DNA from: Candidatus Poribacteria bacterium
GTDB lineage: Bacteria; Poribacteria; WGA-4E; WGA-3G
Reading direction: 5' to 3'
Assembly (NCBI GenBank): GCA_022827885.1
Contig: JAJEIP010000049.1
Location: 1-49,214 of the forward strand
DNA: 49,214 nt
A program made the position numbers and the translations under genes. Shown piece after piece: positions 38,420 to 46,653 of the stretch (positions within the stretch are counted from its first letter, which is position 1; every line of letters starts with the position of its first letter). The notes under the pieces are model-generated. The model did not search any database. It worked only from the letters and a program-made list of their open reading frames with translations, and was not told the origin of the DNA.

Positions 38420-40489
38420 CTATTTTTGAATTTGACTTTTTTCAGCCGCTAACACCAACGCGCTTCGGGCAGGGACATACAGTTGAATGGATTGTGTATG
38501 CCCCTCCATGGCGACATCTTGCCACGGATAATGCGCGCCCTCTACAGCACCATAGCCACTGTAAGCAGTATCATCGGTGTTCAAAATAAGGCGATAATCC
38601 GCCCTCTCAGGCACGGGGATACGCCAGTCCGTGACCGAAGCAGTCGGATGGAAGTTGAAGGCGAAAACAAGTCCACCGCGTTCATAGACGATCTGCTTTG
38701 CGTTCTCGTTAATATATAAAAGAGAGATATTTTCATCGGAAAGCAGAGAGTGGCTTGCGTCAAGGTGTTGCATGGCGCGATCAAAAGCGTTGAGATGTTT
38801 GTAGCGAAGCGTGTCATCGTCAACGAGGTGCCACTGCCTGCGCGCATACCAGTAGGAGTGATCGTTCCCCGCACGCGGAAAGTCGATCCACTCAGGATGT
38901 CCAAATTCGTTCCCCATGAAGTTGAGATACCCTTCGCCCCCTAAACTAAAGGTCAGCAGTCGGATGAGTTTGTGGAGGGCGATACCACGAGCGATGCGGG
39001 GACTTGTTGTGGAAACGCGCATGTGTGTGTAAAGTTCGGTCTCCATGAGTTGCATAGCAAGCGTCTTATCCCCAACGATGGCTTGGTCGTGGCTTTCGAC
39101 ATAAGCGATGTGTTTCTCGCCGATCCGCCGGTTACGCAACATGCCGTAAATCTCGCCGATATGCCAGTCTTCATCCACTTTCTCTTTCAATAACCGAATC
39201 CAGTAGTCTGGGATACCCATTGCGAGCCGGTAATCGAAGCCGAGTCCACCCTCCTCGATCGGACGCGCCAGACCCGGCATCCCACTCATATCTTCAGCAA
39301 TTGAAATTGCGGTCGGATTGACAGTGTGAACCATCTCGTTTGCCAACATCAGGTAGGCAATAGCGTCGAGTTCAACTTCGGCACTGAAATAATCCGCGTA
39401 ACCCTCGAATTCCCGATCTAATCCGTGATCGCTATAGAGCATGCTGGTGATGCCGTCAAATCTGAATCCATCGAACCGATACGTCTCCAGCCAGTAGCGG
39501 ATGTTGCTCAAGAGAAAGCGTTGCACTTCGTATTTACTGTAATCAAAGCATCGCGAGTCCCATGCGGTATGTTCACCCTTCTCACCGGCATGGAAATAGT
39601 GGTGTGCCGTGCCGTCAAAACGGTTCAACCCTTCATTGAGGTTTTTGACGGCATGACTATGGACCAGATCCATGATAACCCGTAGACCCATACCGTGCGC
39701 TGTATCAATCAGTGCCTTCAGTTCCTCCGGTGTCCCGAAACGGCTGGAAACCGCGAAGAAATTGCTCACGTGATACCCGAAACTCGCATAATACGGATGT
39801 TCCATGACCGCCATCAGCTGCACGGCGGTATAGCCTAAATCAACAATTCGGGGTAACACGTTGTGCGTGAACTCATCGAACGTTCCCACCTTTTCCGCTT
39901 CCTGCGCCATACCAATGTGTGCTTCGTAGATCCGCAGGTTCTCGGTGTGGACATCGAAACGAGGGGCGCGATGTTCCCACTGGTAGGGAGAGGGGGGCAC
40001 CCAATACTGTCCGGTGAAATCGGCATCTCCCTCCTGAATAACACGCTGCGCGTAAGCGGGGATGCGGTCGAGTCCACCGAGTTCTGATACGACATGCACC
40101 TTGACTCGACTGCCGTGTGTGAGCCGATCGGCGTAGTCTCTATCGGGTAGGAAGATGTGCCACACGCCGTAGTCATCAACGGACATCGGATGCGCCTCGC
40201 GATCCCAGCCGTTAAAGTCGCCGATAAGGGCAAGGGCATGTGCACCCGGTGCCCATTCGCGATACCAGACCCCAGTCTCACCGCTATTTTCCCCGCGATT
40301 GAAGCCGAAATATTGGTGTCCTTGGCTTATTTCGCCTAAGATACCGCCAGTTTTCTCAATCTCTGCTTTGAAACGTTGATAATGTGCGAACCGCTCACGC
40401 AGCTGCGCCGTATACGGTTTTAATAAAGGATCTATTTTGATGAGGGCAGTGCCGTCAACCGTTTTTAACGTGAAATGTTGCTTTCCCAT
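38420..40489 (-). CDS. glgB: 1,4-alpha-glucan branching enzyme, eukaryotic-type (GH13_8-like)
   Basis: A 689-residue branching enzyme that creates alpha-1,6 branches in glycogen. Domain order is a CBM48-like N-terminus (WYREWAPGAHALALIGDFNGWD, 75-96), GH13 barrel and an all-beta C-terminus. Catalytic residues are Asp345 in RFDGFRFDGITSMLY, Glu399 in ISIAEDMSGMPGLARP and Asp468 in YVESHDQ. The phrases IDPLLKPY, GFRFDGITSMLY, AEDMSGMP, GFDYRLAMGIPDYWI and FPRAGNDHSYWYARRQW match plant, fungal and animal enzymes, unlike the standard bacterial GlgB. The leader is an R1 repeat. Confidence 0.95.
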   Translation of the reverse strand: MGKQHFTLKTVDGTALIKIDPLLKPYTAQLRERFAHYQRFKAEIEKTGGILGEISQGHQYFGFNRGENSGETGVWYREWAPGAHALALIGDFNGWDREAHPMSVDDYGVWHIFLPDRDYADRLTHGSRVKVHVVSELGGLDRIPAYAQRVIQEGDADFTGQYWVPPSPYQWEHRAPRFDVHTENLRIYEAHIGMAQEAEKVGTFDEFTHNVLPRIVDLGYTAVQLMAVMEHPYYASFGYHVSNFFAVSSRFGTPEELKALIDTAHGMGLRVIMDLVHSHAVKNLNEGLNRFDGTAHHYFHAGEKGEHTAWDSRCFDYSKYEVQRFLLSNIRYWLETYRFDGFRFDGITSMLYSDHGLDREFEGYADYFSAEVELDAIAYLMLANEMVHTVNPTAISIAEDMSGMPGLARPIEEGGLGFDYRLAMGIPDYWIRLLKEKVDEDWHIGEIYGMLRNRRIGEKHIAYVESHDQAIVGDKTLAMQLMETELYTHMRVSTTSPRIARGIALHKLIRLLTFSLGGEGYLNFMGNEFGHPEWIDFPRAGNDHSYWYARRQWHLVDDDTLRYKHLNAFDRAMQHLDASHSLLSDENISLLYINENAKQIVYERGGLVFAFNFHPTASVTDWRIPVPERADYRLILNTDDTAYSGYGAVEGAHYPWQDVAMEGHTQSIQLYVPARSALVLAAEKSQIQK

Positions 40490-40632
40490 TCTTTAATTAT
40501 CCCTTGCGGAGAAGTAACGAGTTTTGAGACTTAGAGGTTTCCGCATTCGAACTGAAGAAACACCCCGCTGAATGCCACACGCGCATTCGGCGTTGATTCG
40601 CAAAAACACCTCCACTTCGTTTCGGACTAAGT
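40490..40632 (-). repeat. Gene-end repeat R1, copy 5 (leader of glgB) with nested 33-bp hairpin
   Basis: The conserved end TCTCCGCAAGGGATAATTAAA abuts the glgB ATG. Inside is the hairpin CGCTGAATGC-N7-GCATTCGGCG (40566-40592) followed by TTGATTCGC, which is absent from copy 6 at the matching place (between TTTTTGC and GGGG). Confidence 0.7.
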
Positions 40633-40646
40633 TTTCGTTGCTATTT

Positions 40647-40803
40647 TAACCCAAGTTGCTACTAATGAATTCTACCCGTTTGAAAAAGTTTTTTGGCATG
40701 TTTCTTCACCCCAGCGGGGTGATATGTCTATAGAAAGCAGCGTATTCAGATTCTTGCACTCCAGCGGAGTGCTATGTCTATCAATAACTGGCAACTTGGG
40801 TTA
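40647..40803. repeat. MITE-like element R2, copy 2
   Basis: Exact terminal TAACCCAAGTTGC with GCAACTTGGGTTA. First hairpin CACCCC-AGC-GGGGTG, second GCACTCC-AGC-GGAGTGC, each followed by TATGTCTAT. Flanked on the right by TTAGTGTGTC as in copy 3. Confidence 0.9.
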
Positions 40804-40872
40804 TTTTAGTGTGTCTGAAGTTTATCACAGGGCGACTTGTAATGCAAATGCGATGTATGCTACGATGTGAGA

Positions 40873-41937
40873 ATGCGAACCCCCTTCCATCCAACAACGA
40901 TATATTTTATATGGATAGTGCTGGTGGTCTGGCAGTCTTCAGACGTTACTGCGGTCGAGAACCCCTTTGAAATTCGGGTGTTTGACGGGCACGTAGAAGT
41001 CATGCAACCCTATAGGCTGGTGTCTGGGCAGCACTACCGACTTCAAGCCGTCTCCACAGATCGTGAAGTGCTTACAGCGCAATGGTTTCTCGCCGGGAAT
41101 TTAGGTAGAATTACGACAGGGAATCAACCCACGCTAACCGCTGTTTTTGTAGGCGAGGGATATCTTATGTGCCGTGTGAACGGAGTGGAGCAGCGCGTCC
41201 GGTTAAGCGTCCTTCCAGCAACGGGCACCATCGGAAACCGGGGTGGAACGCTCAAAAGTCCAGCGGGCATCGAAATCTCACTGCCCGAAGGCGCACTCCT
41301 GATTGAACGACACATTGGGATAGAAATCGTGGCATCGCCAGGGTTAACGCCAACGGCGCAGCAGCTGATCCGTGTTGTCCAGGTCTCACCCGCACGGCTT
41401 GTCTTGAAACGTCCTGCGCAACTTACATTTCTCTTTGGAGGCGATGTGTTTCCAAATATAAAGCCACGCCTCTATTTTTGGGAGCCGTTTGGGAAACAGT
41501 GGGTCCCTTTACAAAGTCGCGTGAACACTATTCAGGGGAGTGTGACCACCTCTATTAACCACTTCGGTATCTATACATTGATGGTGCCGACTCCGGTCAA
41601 TGTGGAACACCCGGATCGGTTGCAAATTCAGAACGTTAAACTTTCGCCGCGTGTATTTTTCGCACCCGACAGGCATCGGCTAACAATCGCGTATCAACTC
41701 AACGCACCGGATGCGATGCAAGCGTTTGTAACGATGGATATTTTCGATCTTCGGGGCAAACGGGTTCGGCGACTCCTTGAGAACGCGCCGCACTACATCG
41801 GTCCCCACGTTGCACAGTGGGATGGATTGACAGATGAGGGAAGGCTCGTCCGAAACGGACGTTATTTTCTTATAATTCGTGCGAGGATGGGTTCACAGCG
41901 CACGGTATACCGGAAGTTAGTCGTGGTCTTTAAATAG
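40873..41937 (+). CDS. Exported protein with FlgD-like Ig C-terminal domain
   Basis: A 354-residue exported protein. Signal segment IYFIWIVLVVWQSSDVTA is followed by a beta-rich body: GGTLKSPAGIEISLPEGALL (near residue 135) resembles a ZU5-like strand, and the C-terminal YQLNAPDAMQAFVTMDIFDLRGKRVRRLL...WDGLTDEGRLVRNGRYFLIIRA is the FlgD Ig-like repeat used in many bacterial surface proteins. The last repeat would be an anchoring or adhesive domain. A GTG at 40867 is in frame, but the ATG at 40873 is preferred. No clear ribosome site is seen. Confidence 0.65.
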   Translation: MRTPFHPTTIYFIWIVLVVWQSSDVTAVENPFEIRVFDGHVEVMQPYRLVSGQHYRLQAVSTDREVLTAQWFLAGNLGRITTGNQPTLTAVFVGEGYLMCRVNGVEQRVRLSVLPATGTIGNRGGTLKSPAGIEISLPEGALLIERHIGIEIVASPGLTPTAQQLIRVVQVSPARLVLKRPAQLTFLFGGDVFPNIKPRLYFWEPFGKQWVPLQSRVNTIQGSVTTSINHFGIYTLMVPTPVNVEHPDRLQIQNVKLSPRVFFAPDRHRLTIAYQLNAPDAMQAFVTMDIFDLRGKRVRRLLENAPHYIGPHVAQWDGLTDEGRLVRNGRYFLIIRARMGSQRTVYRKLVVVFK

Positions 41938-41946
41938 ATAATCCAT

Positions 41947-42789
41947 CTATTCCGATGAAAACAACTTTGCAATTTCTACCGATAGATCCTTCTTCTCAAG
42001 CGTTGAGAGCCTTTGAAACGCTCCGTCTGTCAGTTTCTCAAAAAGTCGGTCGATCTCTCCATACAATTCGGATGTATCCTCTGTCATTTCCATATCAGTG
42101 GGAGTATCCAAGTCGACGGTATACGCGTTTCCGTAGTGGTCAACAATCTGAACGACACCGCGTTTCGCCCCTTCCGGCCATGTGAATGAACCATCTGCCT
42201 CAAAGATCCAGTGGTTACCGCCAACCCTTCCAGGACCAGACGCGACGCCAAAGCGCATCGTTGGGTCTTTTTGTCTCGGACGAAACGGAAGGTCTTGGAC
42301 TTCTTGAAGATATATCTCAACGCTGTTTTTGGTGAGGCGTTTTTCGAGTGCGTCAAGATGCGATATTATAGATTTTCTGCTACCGGCGGGTAAATCAGCC
42401 AACTTGGTTTTGGCAATCAAGGCGAGGATACCGAAGTGCCGTATATAGGGCTCGACATCAATATCGGTAAGGAGAGGTCCATAGTCCCTGAAGAAGAGTT
42501 CAGGATTGTTTCGGTACAACGTCATACTATGTGCTTCCAATTGAAGTCCTTCGCGTTCGGGCAGCGTGTATCCTTTTCCCTCGACAGTTTTGAGCTCTAT
42601 TGAATGGACAAGTTCAGAAAAGCGTTTTTGTTCTTCTGGGGTGAGTCTCCCCGAATATTCATAGAGAGGCGCGAAAAGTTCCCGCGTTTTTGCGTAGTTG
42701 GCTTGGCGTTGCGTATACCAATAGAAGAGCCCTACGCACAAGGTCAGGATACCCAGCAGGCTGGTGAAGAGTATCAGTTTTTTGTTCAA
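41947..42789 (-). CDS. Hypothetical membrane-anchored protein
   Basis: A 280-residue protein with an N-terminal transmembrane or signal segment (KLILFTSLLGILTLCVGLFYWY), a helical middle (LTPEEQKRFSELVHSIELKTVEG) and a C-terminal part with IFEADGSFTWPEGAKRGVVQIVDHYGNAYTVDLD. No family is recognised. It is the last gene of the export operon, 18 bases after the outer-membrane barrel gene, so it may be a periplasmic helper. Confidence 0.6.
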   Translation of the reverse strand: MNKKLILFTSLLGILTLCVGLFYWYTQRQANYAKTRELFAPLYEYSGRLTPEEQKRFSELVHSIELKTVEGKGYTLPEREGLQLEAHSMTLYRNNPELFFRDYGPLLTDIDVEPYIRHFGILALIAKTKLADLPAGSRKSIISHLDALEKRLTKNSVEIYLQEVQDLPFRPRQKDPTMRFGVASGPGRVGGNHWIFEADGSFTWPEGAKRGVVQIVDHYGNAYTVDLDTPTDMEMTEDTSELYGEIDRLFEKLTDGAFQRLSTLEKKDLSVEIAKLFSSE

Positions 42790-42807
42790 TTTGTTTCCCT
42801 TTATGGT

Positions 42808-44070
42808 TCAAAAATAGACACGGAATGAGGAGAAGAAAAGGTTGGGATAACTACCAAATTCCGATCGCAATTGCGTAGAATCGCCGTTCTTCGGTCGCTT
42901 TCCGAGGCTAATGAAACCGCCGACAGAGAGATGAATATCCTCTGCGACATTATATGCAATCTGTGGTGCGATCCAGGTCGATGGATCGGAGAGGTTGAAC
43001 AACATTTGACCGCTGAAACTGATGAGTGGCGTGAGTTGATGGGTGACACCGGGCGCGAGATAGTGGACACCCAGCAAGTAAACCCCACCACGCGTATAGG
43101 CTGGCTTCTCTAAATTGGTAAGAAAATTTTCGGGGTTCTCCGCCCCTGCTCCGTTGAAATGGTATTCGATGAAGGCATACATCTCGCCACCGAAGCTATA
43201 GTCGAAACCGACGGAGGTCCGAAGGTAGTTCTTCCATGCCTCCGAGCCGTCATCGAACGGTTCGGTGAATACATAAGCCGTTTCGAACCAGAATCCCGCA
43301 CCCCCTATACCGCGTGCTATATCGAAACCGACAAGCAGATCCCTTTGAAATTCCAAGAATAGAATGGAAAAATCTGTTTCTACGGCGTTCAATTGTGTTC
43401 GGAGAAAGACCGCACTTTTATCAAAATTGAATGTGTCCCCAAAAATGTACCCCGTATCTACTTCCCCCATGACACCTATCGGAATACGAACCCGAATTGT
43501 ATCTACACCCACACGGTCTTCCGTATCCAGTTGATCGTAGGTGTAAGGCGCGATGATGTCGGTCGGATTGATGATCCGGGCGCTCCCCCACGCGATGGCG
43601 TCTCGACCGATGGAGAAATCCGCAAAATCTGTGCTGAACTGAACGGAAGCACGATCGAGGTTATGGTAGATGCCGACACTACCGACGGATGCATCTGTCC
43701 TTGGGTAAATCGGTGAGTCAAGGTCCGCAACGCGGTAACGGGACGAAGCGATACCAACGGCAATCGGAGACTGAGAAAAGAGCAAAGGGTCTTGAACCCG
43801 TGGCGTAAAGTCGTAGGCAAAGTCATAAGAGAGTGAATCTGTCGGGACGTAAGAGAGGTTGAAGCGCAGCCGATTGACCACGACTCCTGTCAGCGGGGCG
43901 TCTGGGAAGGGTGAATTGAATACGGTGGAAAAATTTTTGTAATAACCGTCGACTCGAAAGGCAGCATCAGCGATTCCAGAGAGAGGTCCTGTCATCAAAC
44001 AGAGGGTAAACACCACAATTCCTCTTAACTGACCACTGATAACTGACCCCTGACTACTATTTCGTTTCAT
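42808..44070 (-). CDS. Putative outer-membrane beta-barrel/porin of the export operon
   Basis: A 420-residue protein with a signal peptide (GIVVFTLCLMTGPLSGIADA) and many amphipathic strands, ending in SSFRVYF with a C-terminal aromatic residue as in barrels recognised by BamA. Other features are FRVDGYYKNFSTVF, RLRFNLSYVPTDSLSYDFAYDF, FSIGRDAIAWGSARIINPTDI and FLEFQRDLLVGFDIA. The 'GRDAIAWGSARIINPTD' part resembles alginate-export/DUF1302 type barrels. It overlaps the ATPase gene by 14 bases. A role as the outer-membrane channel of the ABC exporter is inferred. Confidence 0.75.
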   Translation of the reverse strand: MKRNSSQGSVISGQLRGIVVFTLCLMTGPLSGIADAAFRVDGYYKNFSTVFNSPFPDAPLTGVVVNRLRFNLSYVPTDSLSYDFAYDFTPRVQDPLLFSQSPIAVGIASSRYRVADLDSPIYPRTDASVGSVGIYHNLDRASVQFSTDFADFSIGRDAIAWGSARIINPTDIIAPYTYDQLDTEDRVGVDTIRVRIPIGVMGEVDTGYIFGDTFNFDKSAVFLRTQLNAVETDFSILFLEFQRDLLVGFDIARGIGGAGFWFETAYVFTEPFDDGSEAWKNYLRTSVGFDYSFGGEMYAFIEYHFNGAGAENPENFLTNLEKPAYTRGGVYLLGVHYLAPGVTHQLTPLISFSGQMLFNLSDPSTWIAPQIAYNVAEDIHLSVGGFISLGKRPKNGDSTQLRSEFGSYPNLFFSSFRVYF

Positions 44071-44758
44071 CGCTGTCTATGTGCCCGTCGCGAAGCGTAA
44101 TGAGACGTTGAGCACTCTCCATCACCATTGGATCATGGGTTGAGAAGATGAACGTCATACCGGTTTCCGCGTTAAGGCGATGCATCATCTCAAGAAGATC
44201 GGCACCCGTTTTTGAATCAAGGTTGGCGGTCGGCTCATCGGCGAGGATAATTGTCGGTTCAGAGACCATAGCACGCGCAATAGCGACGCGTTGCTGCTGT
44301 CCACCTGAAAGTTGCGTCGGCATCCGGTCGGCAACGCCCTCTAATCCGACGGACGTGAGCATTGCGATAACCCGCGCATGCCGCTCTGCTTTCGGGACAC
44401 CCGCCAGGAGCATGATGTACTCAACGTTTTCTTCAACCGATAGCACAGGAATCAGGTTGTAAGCCTGAAAGATGAACCCGATATTATCCCGTCGAAAGTC
44501 AGAGAGTTCGTTGCCACTCATCTCCGATAGCACCTTGCCAGCAAGCCACACTTTCCCGTCTGTCGGACTGTCCAACCCAGAGATAATGTTGAGAAAGGTT
44601 GTTTTGCCTGAACCCGAAGGACCCACCAGCGCCGTGAATTCTCCCGATTGGATGGTTAAATCGATCCCGTTAAGGGCGTTAACGGGAATTCCATCCGCTG
44701 CATACACCTTTGTTACACTTTCTGTGACGATGACATCTGTCTGCTGTGTCTGTTCCAT
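44057..44758 (-). CDS. ABC transporter ATP-binding protein (LolD/MacB type)
   Basis: A 233-residue ATPase. Walker A is GPSGSGKT (46-53), the Q-loop Gln98 lies in [19 protein letters not shown], signature LSGGQQQR (150-157) and Walker B ILADEPT (171-177). The sequence around the Q-loop is of the MacB/LolD/FtsE branch, which drives mechanotransmission by FtsX-type permeases. The leader ends TAAATTAAAAG just before the ATG and a 10-base hairpin lies at 44808-44833. It completes the two-permease exporter upstream. Confidence 0.95.
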   Translation of the reverse strand: MEQTQQTDVIVTESVTKVYAADGIPVNALNGIDLTIQSGEFTALVGPSGSGKTTFLNIISGLDSPTDGKVWLAGKVLSEMSGNELSDFRRDNIGFIFQAYNLIPVLSVEENVEYIMLLAGVPKAERHARVIAMLTSVGLEGVADRMPTQLSGGQQQRVAIARAMVSEPTIILADEPTANLDSKTGADLLEMMHRLNAETGMTFIFSTHDPMVMESAQRLITLRDGHIDSDETK

Positions 44759-44807
44759 CTTTTAATTTATGGGTCTCTGATCTGCGCTCCAAATGTAAAG
44801 CTAAGAC

Positions 44808-44833
44808 AAATTATGCCATTTAAGGCATAATTT
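44808..44833. other. Hairpin upstream of the ATPase gene
   Basis: Perfect 10-base stem AAATTATGCC-atttaa-GGCATAATTT, about 50 bases before the ATPase ATG. It has no T-tract clearly suited to termination and could be an operator, an RNA stabiliser or an attenuator. Confidence 0.5.
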
Positions 44834-44894
44834 CATTACGCGCAGGTTGTTGGTAAATTCGCGACTGAAATAAGGATATGAATAGTATAACACT

Positions 44895-45035
44895 AAAACC
44901 GAAGCCTGCAACAATACGCAGAAATACTCAAGCAAAAACACGCAGGGTTTTTGCTGGGGGGTTTCTTCGACTCGAACACGAAAAGCGTCATAGCACAGAC
45001 TCTGTTATTTCTCCGCAAGGTATAATTAAAAACTT
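44895..45035 (+). repeat. Gene-end repeat R1, copy 6 (supplies a permease stop codon)
   Basis: Runs from GAAGCCTGCAACAATACGCAG to CTCCGCAAGG-TATAATTAAAAAC. The TTA of the right end (45026-45028) is the complement of the TAA stop of the minus-strand permease. The middle shares TTTTTGC...GGGGGGTTTCTTCGACTCGAAC with copy 5. Confidence 0.75.
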
Positions 45036-46249
45036 CGGCGCATTGCGTCTACGGGGGCCATTTTCGCGACGTGCCGAGCCGGGTACAGCCCGGCAATGAG
45101 CGTAAAAATGAAAACCCATATAGGATAAATGATGAACTGCTGAACCTCCAGGACCGGATAGATGAACTCCTGCATTGTCACGCCCATCATTTCAATACCG
45201 GTATAATCGATACCCACATGTGCGAGAACACCTGTCAGAACGAAACCGAGTATTGTTCCCAATCCAATGCTCACGATTGCCAAGGCACCCGCCTCAAATA
45301 AGATAACTCGCGCCATCCCGAAAGGACGGGTTCCCACGGCACGTAACACGCCAAACTCAAACATCCGTTCATACAACGACATGAAAAGTGTGTTGATAAT
45401 TCCGAAGACAACCACACCAAACAGTATAACGCCCATGATATATTTACTGTATCTTGTCATTTCTAACACAACGGTCAATTGCGACATCAGTTCCGTCCAG
45501 CTTAACACTTCGTTGCCGTGCTGGGAATAGGTGTCCCAAAATGGGAGGGTTGTCTCCTGAGAGTAGGCGATGGAAGTAAATTTAATCGCGATTTCATGAA
45601 TATCCTTACCGAGAGCAAGCATCTCTTGCGCTTTTTCGAGCCGAACGAACGCCATACCGCTGTTCATCGCCGCGTCGGCAAAGTGATAGATCCCCGAAAT
45701 ACGGAACATCTCTTGTGAGAGTTCTCCGCTTCCGGCTTGTGCGACCGTCACGACCACGCGGTCCCCAAGCCCGATTTCTAAGATTTCAGCGAGCTTCGCA
45801 CCGATGACAATATCGCGGCTATTATCCCCTTCAAAGTAAGTACCCTCTGTTATCGCATCGTCAATCAAGGACAAGAATTTCTCTGTCGGCGGATGGACAC
45901 CGACGAGGCTAATCGCGCTGACATTCGCTGGAGACGTGATCATACTCGAAGCAAGCGTCCGCTGCGTAAAATGCGCAACACTCTCTTCTTTGGTGAGACT
46001 TTCAGTCACCGAGCCGAGTGCCTGAACTGTCAATGATACCTCTTGCGCGTCTCGGAAACCTTCACGATGGATCTGCGCATCCCCGAGGAAAGAAGCGGTT
46101 GCTGTGCGTATCATCGTCTCTTCCATCCCTATCATGAAGGCATCAATAAAAATCAGAGCGGTCAGACCGATACCGATCGCTGTCGCGGCGATGAGGGTGC
46201 GGCGTTTATTCCGAAAGATATTTCGCCATGCAAGCTTGACTAAAATCAT
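45026..46249 (-). CDS. ABC transporter permease, FtsX/MacB type
   Basis: A 407-residue permease. The N-terminal MILVKLAWRNIFRNKRRTLIAATAIGIGLTALIFIDAFM is a transmembrane start typical of MacB-like proteins, followed by a periplasmic MacB core domain (to about 265), then three transmembrane helices (YIMGVILFGVVVFGIINTLFMS, AIVSIGLGTILGFVLTGVLA and FIIYPIWVFIFTLIAGLYPA). It moves lipoproteins or hydrophobic molecules from the inner membrane. The upstream R3 repeat end TTTAGGATTTACTATAA abuts the start. The last codons (SF-stop) come from the R1 end. Confidence 0.9.
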   Translation of the reverse strand: MILVKLAWRNIFRNKRRTLIAATAIGIGLTALIFIDAFMIGMEETMIRTATASFLGDAQIHREGFRDAQEVSLTVQALGSVTESLTKEESVAHFTQRTLASSMITSPANVSAISLVGVHPPTEKFLSLIDDAITEGTYFEGDNSRDIVIGAKLAEILEIGLGDRVVVTVAQAGSGELSQEMFRISGIYHFADAAMNSGMAFVRLEKAQEMLALGKDIHEIAIKFTSIAYSQETTLPFWDTYSQHGNEVLSWTELMSQLTVVLEMTRYSKYIMGVILFGVVVFGIINTLFMSLYERMFEFGVLRAVGTRPFGMARVILFEAGALAIVSIGLGTILGFVLTGVLAHVGIDYTGIEMMGVTMQEFIYPVLEVQQFIIYPIWVFIFTLIAGLYPARHVAKMAPVDAMRRSF

Positions 46250-46251
46250 AT

Positions 46252-46434
46252 TTTATAGTAAATCCTAAAAATATATGAACAGTTCTCGTAGGGGTGTTTT
46301 TGCTGGGGGTATTTGCTTGGGGCTTTTCTGCGGATTTCCCCCAACCCTAAACACACCCCTCATCTCGGTAGGCGAGGTTTCTAACCTCGCCGATGCAGCG
46401 TGTCAAAGTAATTCTAAAATCTACCATAATTTTA
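46252..46434. repeat. Palindromic repeat R3, copy with internal insertion
   Basis: Left TTTATAGTAAATCCTAAAAATA, central hairpin GGCGAGGTT-tct-AACCTCGCC (46371-46391) and right AATTCTAAAATCTACCATAA. Between the left arm and the centre is an inserted inverted repeat AGGGGTGTTT ... AAACACACCCCT. Its left end lies flush against the permease start at 46249. Confidence 0.75.
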
Positions 46435-46461
46435 CCTTTGACTGATAACTGACAACTATCT

Positions 46462-46651
46462 TAACCCAAGTTGCTACTAATGAATTCTACTCGTTTGAAA
46501 AAGTTTTTCGGCACGTTTCTTCACCCCCGGGGAATGCCATAAGGCATTCATACCGTTGATTCCGGGGTGATATGTCTATAGAAAACAGCGTATTCAGATT
46601 CTTGCACTCCAGCGGAGTGCTATGTCTATAAATAACTGGTAACTTGGGTTA
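46462..46651. repeat. MITE-like element R2, copy 3 with nested hairpin
   Basis: TAACCCAAGTTGC (left) and GTAACTTGGGTTA (right). Compared with copy 2 it is 33 bases longer: the first hairpin's loop contains GAATGCC-ATAA-GGCATTC...CGTTGATTC. The right end lies two bases from the stop codon (TAA at 46656-46654) of the minus-strand permease. Confidence 0.9.
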
Positions 46652-46653
46652 TC

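Larger units (their letters stand above)
40490..40872. other. Repeat-filled region before the Ig-like gene
   Basis: Made of the R1 copy with nested hairpin (40490-40630) and the R2 copy (40647-40803). No gene is seen. A weak TTGTAA-N18-TACGAT pair near 40837 lies too near the start to be certain as a promoter. Confidence 0.65.
46250..46653. other. Intergenic region made of two repeats
   Basis: Between the two permease genes of one operon lie an R3 element (46252-46434) and an R2 element (46462-46651). No gene is seen. Almost the whole spacer is repeat DNA, so the permeases were probably closer before these insertions. Confidence 0.75.
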
